Assembly: GCA_005793025.1 (NCBI GenBank)
Contig: SXQI01000218.1
Span: 1 to 10,333, forward strand
From: Verrucomicrobiales bacterium
GTDB taxonomy: Bacteria > Verrucomicrobiota > Verrucomicrobiia > Limisphaerales > SXQI01
DNA length: 10,333 nt
Direction of reading: 5' to 3'
A program made the translations under genes and the position numbers. The notes beneath the pieces are model-generated. The model had not been told where the DNA came from and did not search any database. It was given only the letters and a program-made list of their open reading frames with translations. Of this stretch, positions 6,462 to 10,333 are shown one piece after another. How positions within the stretch are numbered: position 1 is the stretch's first letter; the number at the start of each line of letters is the position of its first letter.

Positions 6462-7439
6462 CTATAATAGAAGCATCTTAGGTTTTCTTGACAAAATATC
6501 AACCCAAAAATCTCTTAATGCGACTGCAATTCTCCCTGAGACCCAATGTGTAAGGGAAACAATGCCGAGCGTTGCCGAACGGATTTGCATAGCGAATTCG
6601 GGTGTTTCATCTCGGGTTCCCTGAATCTTCACGTATGATCTGGCAGCAAACAAGCACAGCAACTTATGTTTCCTTATCCAACGGGCAAGCCCCCCCGCAG
6701 CTAGCATTTCATGTGCCAGTTCCATCGCTTTCCATTCATCCAATACCCATGATTGGATTTTTTTAACATTCTGGGAAGTCGCGCTGTGAGGGTGGGATCG
6801 GATCTGGCAGAGCACTTCACCAACCTCCAGAATTGCCCGGCAGTGAGTCGCTATTTCAGCATAGAATACGCAGTCCGCAGTCTGTGGCATATCCAATCGG
6901 AATCTGCACGGTAGATCCTGATGATTCGTTTTCAACAGGACCGAACCACAGAACAGTGTTTGTAATTCGCTTTGTCTCCGCAGCAACTCAGACTGGGTTA
7001 ACTGATTGATCCCGGTCGCTTTCCGCCGATGTAGAAATGGGATTAAAACGCCAATCTGATCGATCGCTTCGGTCAAGCTGAAGGCGAGAGCTAAACTTGG
7101 ATGGTTTTCCAACACAGAAATCAACCGACTCAAAAACGTAGGGAGCACTAAATCATCCGCGAGAAGTATATGCAGGTAATCCGTGTGCGCAGCCAGTTGC
7201 AGAGTGAGATTAAGGTTTTTGAACAATCCTTGGTTGCACTCGTTGATTCGCAATTCGCAATTGATTTCTGGGTGTGCCTTTTGAAATCCTCTGACCAACT
7301 CGCAGGTCCCGTCCCGAGAGCAATCATCGATCACCACCAAGAGATCTGGGCGACGGGTTTGATCCGCGATGCACTGAAGTGTAGCTCCCAAGAATCGTTC
7401 GCCATTGTAAACGGGAATAACGGTGGTGACGTGAATCAT
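6462..7439 (-). CDS. Family 2 (GT-A) glycosyltransferase
   Basis: A predicted inverting, nucleotide-sugar-dependent glycosyltransferase acting at the inner face of the membrane in surface-glycan assembly. Of its 325 residues, the first 110 are a standard GT-A fold: VTTVIPVYNG at 4-13, the nucleotide-binding VVIDDCSRDGT at 35-45, NECNQGLFKNLNLTL at 66-80, and the metal-site equivalent LLADDLVLP at 92-100 (Asp95-Asp96 in place of DXD). The C-terminal third is variable and holds a long amphipathic region (about residues 270-325), without a clear transmembrane helix. Donor and acceptor cannot be told. The start ATG 7439 lies 12 bases after the reductase stop and lacks a clear ribosome site, so it may depend on translation of the upstream gene. 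Its last codons fall in unusually AT-rich DNA, next to the octamer array. Confidence 0.9.
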   Translation of the reverse strand: MIHVTTVIPVYNGERFLGATLQCIADQTRRPDLLVVIDDCSRDGTCELVRGFQKAHPEINCELRINECNQGLFKNLNLTLQLAAHTDYLHILLADDLVLPTFLSRLISVLENHPSLALAFSLTEAIDQIGVLIPFLHRRKATGINQLTQSELLRRQSELQTLFCGSVLLKTNHQDLPCRFRLDMPQTADCVFYAEIATHCRAILEVGEVLCQIRSHPHSATSQNVKKIQSWVLDEWKAMELAHEMLAAGGLARWIRKHKLLCLFAARSYVKIQGTRDETPEFAMQIRSATLGIVSLTHWVSGRIAVALRDFWVDILSRKPKMLLL

Positions 7440-7451
7440 AGCGATGATCGA

Positions 7452-8234
7452 TCAGATGTAATCCCGCAGCTCTCGAAGTTGAGTGCCTATCGGCTCAGTT
7501 CGAATATTTGGGATCAGAGTTCTTGTGACAGCCACTTGCGATTCCACAGCCTCAATGGCCAAATCATGTTTCCAATCCTCTACGATTCGGCTTATCAATT
7601 CATACTTCGAACAGGCTGGGGTGAATCCGGGTTGGAGCAGATTACCAACACCAAATCGTTCCCCTCCCAACAACCGCTGACAAATCTTTGCCCATTCTAG
7701 GCTAGTGACACCATTCCAAAGGTGATTGGTAAAACCTTGGACGACTCCCTTCTGACTCAGGATCCAACTCAGTAAGCTCCGATTTGTATTCAACTCGGGC
7801 CCGATTATCGAACACCGGATTACGAAGTGTCTTGTTTCCAAAACCGCCTTCTCCGCCGCTCGCTTTGAAAGTCCGTAAGTATCCGTAGCATCCGGGATCT
7901 CGGAGTGGAGCCGGTCAGAGGGATGGTTCTGAAACACTCCGTCCGTGCTTGCATGAACCAACCGAATGGAGGTCGACAATGAATGAGAGAGCAATTGAGG
8001 GAGTTCAGCGTTGATCGCGAAAATTTGCGCCGCAGTGGTCCCATTACTTTCCCGAACCCCAATGCAGTTGATGCACCAATCAGGTTTGGCGAGATTCACT
8101 GCTTCCAGAAAAGCTCCATGGTCATCCGGGTGAAAACGTTGAGGAATCGTTAACACATCGAACCCTGTCTTGCTGAGGTAGCGAGCCACCATATGCCCTA
8201 GCATCCCTCTATGACCTAGAACACAAATTCGCAT
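7452..8234 (-). CDS. RmlD-like NAD(P)-dependent sugar-nucleotide reductase (extended SDR)
   Basis: An extended short-chain dehydrogenase of the RmlD (dTDP-4-dehydrorhamnose reductase) substrate-binding family. It probably reduces a 4-keto group of a nucleotide-activated deoxysugar in the cytoplasm. From ATG 8234 it has 260 residues, somewhat shorter than typical RmlD (about 290). Visible parts: the cofactor loop GHRGMLG at 7-13; NCIGVRES at 56-63; NAELPQLL at 75-82; the active-site Ser/Thr in HASTDGVF at 94-101; and the catalytic pair Tyr120 and Lys124 in YGLSK. ATG 8234 is preferred to the in-frame TTG at 8237 because GAGGAGG (8245-8239) lies four bases upstream, and it gives the usual MRICVLG strand start. 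It overlaps the C-methyltransferase stop by one base (TGATG), implying coupling. Whether the product is rhamnose or a branched sugar is not decidable here. Confidence 0.88.
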   Translation of the reverse strand: MRICVLGHRGMLGHMVARYLSKTGFDVLTIPQRFHPDDHGAFLEAVNLAKPDWCINCIGVRESNGTTAAQIFAINAELPQLLSHSLSTSIRLVHASTDGVFQNHPSDRLHSEIPDATDTYGLSKRAAEKAVLETRHFVIRCSIIGPELNTNRSLLSWILSQKGVVQGFTNHLWNGVTSLEWAKICQRLLGGERFGVGNLLQPGFTPACSKYELISRIVEDWKHDLAIEAVESQVAVTRTLIPNIRTEPIGTQLRELRDYI

Positions 8235-9421
8235 CAATCCTCCTCAAATGCCGTCAGCCATGTCCCAGAATGCGCCGGATTCTTGCGGATGATGTCCTCG
8301 CGATAATTCCAAGCTGTGATCAGACAATCCTTGGCAGGCTGCTCCACCAATCGACTCGGCGGCACAATCGGAGTCGCCACCCGAGGAATAAACTTGTTTA
8401 ACCTCAACGGGGCCTCATCTACGATGTAATCAAAACGCAGTTCATGCAGTTGGTTTAGATAAACATTTGCACGACCAGCAGCACCGTAGGCGGCGATACA
8501 GTCGCCTCTGCGTTTAGTTTCGATGAGAGCCCGCACGGCTGGGGTTTCATACCGAGCCTGATAGGCGCCCTGAAGTCGGCGTAGGAGAGGTCTCAGGACA
8601 ACCGGTTGCGCAACGCAGATTCCTGCTTGAGGTTCCTTCCGAAAGCAAATCCGCAGTGCCCCACCATGCATGGAAGTTCTGAACGTTTGAACATGGGAGA
8701 ATCCTAAAGGCCCAAGACAGTGTTGAAGAGATTGTTCGCTCCATTCGGCTTTATGCTCATGGTAAATGGTGTCCCACTGAAACCCACGAAGGAGTGAGCG
8801 GAGATCATGCACTTCCAGCCAGAATTCTCCTCCGATTCGGAGAGCGAGCGAGACCGCCTCGAAAACATTTCTCAAATCAGAAATATGTGCTAAACAATTC
8901 GAGCCTGAAATAACGTCTATTTTTCCTTCCAAACGTTGATCCAGAACCAGTCCTTGAGTGAAAGGCTGATTATGGAGCATGTAAGGAACTGGTGAGAGGG
9001 TAGCGCGTAGGGCGACATCACTTGGATCAACCCCCACCAATTTCCAATTCCTTGGAAGTCGTTGCAGCAGGACCCCATCGTTGCACCCGATCTCTAGGAA
9101 CGTAAGGGCTTCAATTCCGGAATACCGAGTCTTTAAGAACTCCGCGTAACCCACGAAGTGTTGGACGAGCCCAGAGACGGTTGATGATGCGTAGTTGTAG
9201 TGTGAGAACAACGTGGTGTCTGAGACGTTTTCTGCCACTTGCACCAGTTCACACTCCGAGCACAACAACCAAGTCAGGGGAACTAGGGGTGCTGCCAAAG
9301 CTGCTGCTTCGGTTGGACTAAATACTCCAGCCAACGGCATGGGATCCATCGTGAGGACCACCTCGCATTTCTCAACGGGTGCATGACATCCGCGGCATTG
9401 TGTGATCGGCGCACAGGTCAT
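8234..9421 (-). CDS. Sugar C-methyltransferase with zinc-binding N-terminus
   Basis: A three-part SAM-dependent C-methyltransferase of the TylC3/NovU/TcaB9 type, which methylates C-3 of a nucleotide-linked 4-keto sugar to give a branched sugar. Of 395 residues, the first 60 form the zinc-binding part with two Cys pairs (Cys9/Cys12 in CRGC, Cys54/Cys57 in CSEC). The SAM domain follows, with FLEIGCNDGVLL at 108-119 and Asp132 in GVDPSD. The family's YHEH is at 220-223 and is thought to carry the catalytic His/Glu. The C-terminal domain begins about 308 with AAYGAAGRANVYLN and ends with ITAWNYREDI. After YHEH the residues KAEWS replace the more usual LSYFS-like sequence, a possible sign of a different substrate. 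Its last codons contain the GAGGAGG ribosome site of the following reductase. It starts 43 bases after the upstream methyltransferase. Confidence 0.92.
   Translation of the reverse strand: MTCAPITQCRGCHAPVEKCEVVLTMDPMPLAGVFSPTEAAALAAPLVPLTWLLCSECELVQVAENVSDTTLFSHYNYASSTVSGLVQHFVGYAEFLKTRYSGIEALTFLEIGCNDGVLLQRLPRNWKLVGVDPSDVALRATLSPVPYMLHNQPFTQGLVLDQRLEGKIDVISGSNCLAHISDLRNVFEAVSLALRIGGEFWLEVHDLRSLLRGFQWDTIYHEHKAEWSEQSLQHCLGPLGFSHVQTFRTSMHGGALRICFRKEPQAGICVAQPVVLRPLLRRLQGAYQARYETPAVRALIETKRRGDCIAAYGAAGRANVYLNQLHELRFDYIVDEAPLRLNKFIPRVATPIVPPSRLVEQPAKDCLITAWNYREDIIRKNPAHSGTWLTAFEED
8239..8245 (-). promoter_or_regulatory. Ribosome binding site inside the C-methyltransferase gene
   Basis: GAGGAGG, which also encodes the Glu-Glu-Asp end of the C-methyltransferase, lies four bases before ATG 8234 of the reductase. 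It decides that start over TTG 8237. Confidence 0.75.
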
Positions 9422-9464
9422 AAGCGGTCATTCCAAAAACAAAACATTCGCGATCGTGGATCAT

Positions 9465-10163
9465 TTACCGACGAACCTGTGTTTTATGCCGGGCATAAGT
9501 ACCTCGAACATCCTTGATGGCAACGAGATTAAACGCGTGCTTTGGGTTTTTGTTAATTCGCAACAAAAACGTTAAAACCTCATCCAAAGTAATGCACATC
9601 GGAAAGTTGAACCTTGGACCCGCCATATAATCGCGGAGGTATTTCGTTCCCGTTGTCCCAAAAAGTTTGTAGCCAATCCCTTCGAAATCATGAACGAACC
9701 AACCCGAGAGATGTCGCTGAAACTCATTACCGAATTCGGGGCCTTGTTCCACAAATCCATTGGGAGTTTCAAGAATCACGTATTTGCTGGTTAATTCCTC
9801 GCATCGCCTCAACAATTCAAATCCTAGTTCCTTCGGCACATGCTCAATCACCCCGTAAAGACTAACGACATCGAATTTGTTGCCGTTATTGACTCGCTCC
9901 AATATTGAGTGGGCATCCTCTCTAAGAATGTCGGCCACCAAATAATCGTCATGAAGGTTCTTTGCCTTCGCCAGCTCAATGGCCATTGGGAAAGCATCGA
10001 TTCCCACTGTCCTCAACTTAGGGCGAAACGCGCTCAAGTCCGAGTGGCTTCCACATCCGATGTCCAAACCGGTCTTACAATCCCCGCGTCCGACTAACTG
10101 CGCGGTATAATCAGACACTCTGAGAGGACGTAGCCGTTGGCGAATGAACTGGTTCAGACTCAT
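9465..10163 (-). CDS. Class I SAM-dependent methyltransferase
   Basis: A 232-residue Rossmann-fold methyltransferase of the Methyltransf_11/23 type. Motif I is GLDIGCGSHSDL at 32-43; motif II is TVGIDAF at 52-58 with the SAM-ribose Asp56; YLVADIL at 74-80 precedes the adenine-contacting acid; FDVVSLYGVIEHVP at 97-110 is the post-motif region. The rest (ETPNGFVEQ, then GNEFQRHLSGWF) resembles small-molecule or lipid/sugar O- or N-methyltransferases, but the acceptor cannot be read from sequence. Placed just upstream of a sugar C-methyltransferase and a glycosyltransferase, it probably modifies a sugar or a glycan end. Its ATG overlaps the stop of the preceding gene by four bases (ATGA), so the two are very likely coupled in one operon. 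Confidence 0.9.
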   Translation of the reverse strand: MSLNQFIRQRLRPLRVSDYTAQLVGRGDCKTGLDIGCGSHSDLSAFRPKLRTVGIDAFPMAIELAKAKNLHDDYLVADILREDAHSILERVNNGNKFDVVSLYGVIEHVPKELGFELLRRCEELTSKYVILETPNGFVEQGPEFGNEFQRHLSGWFVHDFEGIGYKLFGTTGTKYLRDYMAGPRFNFPMCITLDEVLTFLLRINKNPKHAFNLVAIKDVRGTYARHKTQVRR

Positions 10164-10333
10164 TTACGCTCGAGCCCTCGGTTCTCGCTGGACAGTTCCG
10201 AGGAACCCATCGCATCCAGCAGAATCTCGATGTCCTTGATCTCAGTCAATTGATCCGTGTTCGCGGAAGTATACTCTTCACCCAGTGGTTTGGGGCTGAG
10301 GTTGGCCGGGGTTCGATACTCAGGATGAATGGT
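10160..10333 (-). CDS. 3' end of an unidentified gene (runs off the right edge)
   Basis: Fifty-seven codons read from the window edge to TGA 10162-10160. The tail is hydrophilic and acidic: RTPANLSPKPLGEEY, then a short helix-like stretch TEIKDIEILLDAMG and a charged end. I recognise no family; the diagnostic part lies outside the window. The four-base ATGA overlap with the methyltransferase start is the main reason to call it coding, and it implies that the sugar-modifying operon extends further to the right. Confidence 0.65.
   Translation of the reverse strand, partial: TIHPEYRTPANLSPKPLGEEYTSANTDQLTEIKDIEILLDAMGSSELSSENRGLERK

Noticed and set aside
6463..6493. Perfect TATAAT (6463-6468) and TTGACA (6488-6493) on the plus strand
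   Set aside because: The -10-like box comes before the -35-like box in that direction, and no plus-strand gene follows; this is a by-product of AT-rich DNA at the glycosyltransferase 3' end.
7445..7454. TGATCGATCA palindrome between the reductase and the glycosyltransferase
   Set aside because: Ten bases of perfect symmetry including a stop codon, with no flanking extension; too short to call an operator.
7170..7700. A 176-codon open frame on the plus strand across the glycosyltransferase/reductase border
   Set aside because: It lies wholly antisense to two recognisable genes, has no family features, and its protein looks like reverse-frame noise.
8235..8237. TTG as the start of the RmlD-like reductase
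   Set aside because: It would leave only about one base after the GAGGAGG ribosome site; ATG 8234 has better spacing and codon.

Overview
The window looks like a bacterial chromosome segment of about 50% GC. The best guess for its source is Verrucomicrobiota or a neighbour in the PVC superphylum. This is inferred from protein style: a Dabb protein, a secreted clan-A glycosidase carrying PA14, and a small phage-ABA-sandwich-like protein beside housekeeping genes. No rRNA or other marker is present to prove it. I see no tRNA, rRNA, CRISPR array, insertion sequence or prophage integration genes.

Layout. At the left edge a lipoprotein gene (minus strand, cut by the window edge) diverges from pyrF (plus strand, 511-1218) across an 86-bp gap. 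Everything to the right of pyrF is on the minus strand. Read in transcription order from the right edge, it begins with a sugar or surface-polysaccharide block: the 3' end of an unidentified gene, a class I methyltransferase, a zinc-finger sugar C-methyltransferase, an RmlD-like NAD(P)-dependent sugar reductase and a GT-A family 2 glycosyltransferase. These genes are packed tightly, with overlaps of 4 and 1 bases and gaps of 43 and 12 bases. Next comes a 129-bp spacer with an AT-rich part and nine perfect copies of the octamer GACGGGGT, which runs up to two bases before the start codon of the next gene. A mixed block follows: a small ABA-sandwich-like protein, a NifS/IscS-type cysteine desulfurase, a secreted glycoside-hydrolase-like protein with a PA14 module in rearranged order, tyrS, and a Dabb-domain protein that ends 11 bases from pyrF, tail to tail.

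How the genes fit together. The right block probably makes or modifies a nucleotide-activated deoxysugar (C-methylation and keto-reduction, with a second methyltransferase of unknown target) and transfers it to a surface glycan. The left block is housekeeping: pyrimidine synthesis (pyrF), sulfur transfer (cysteine desulfurase) and translation (tyrS), with one exported carbohydrate-active protein inserted among them.

The two observations most worth a second look are the octamer array abutting an SD-less start codon, and the PA14 module whose C-terminal half precedes its N-terminal half inside the glycosidase's C-terminal beta-sandwich. I did not find a clear, wholly new multi-gene system.
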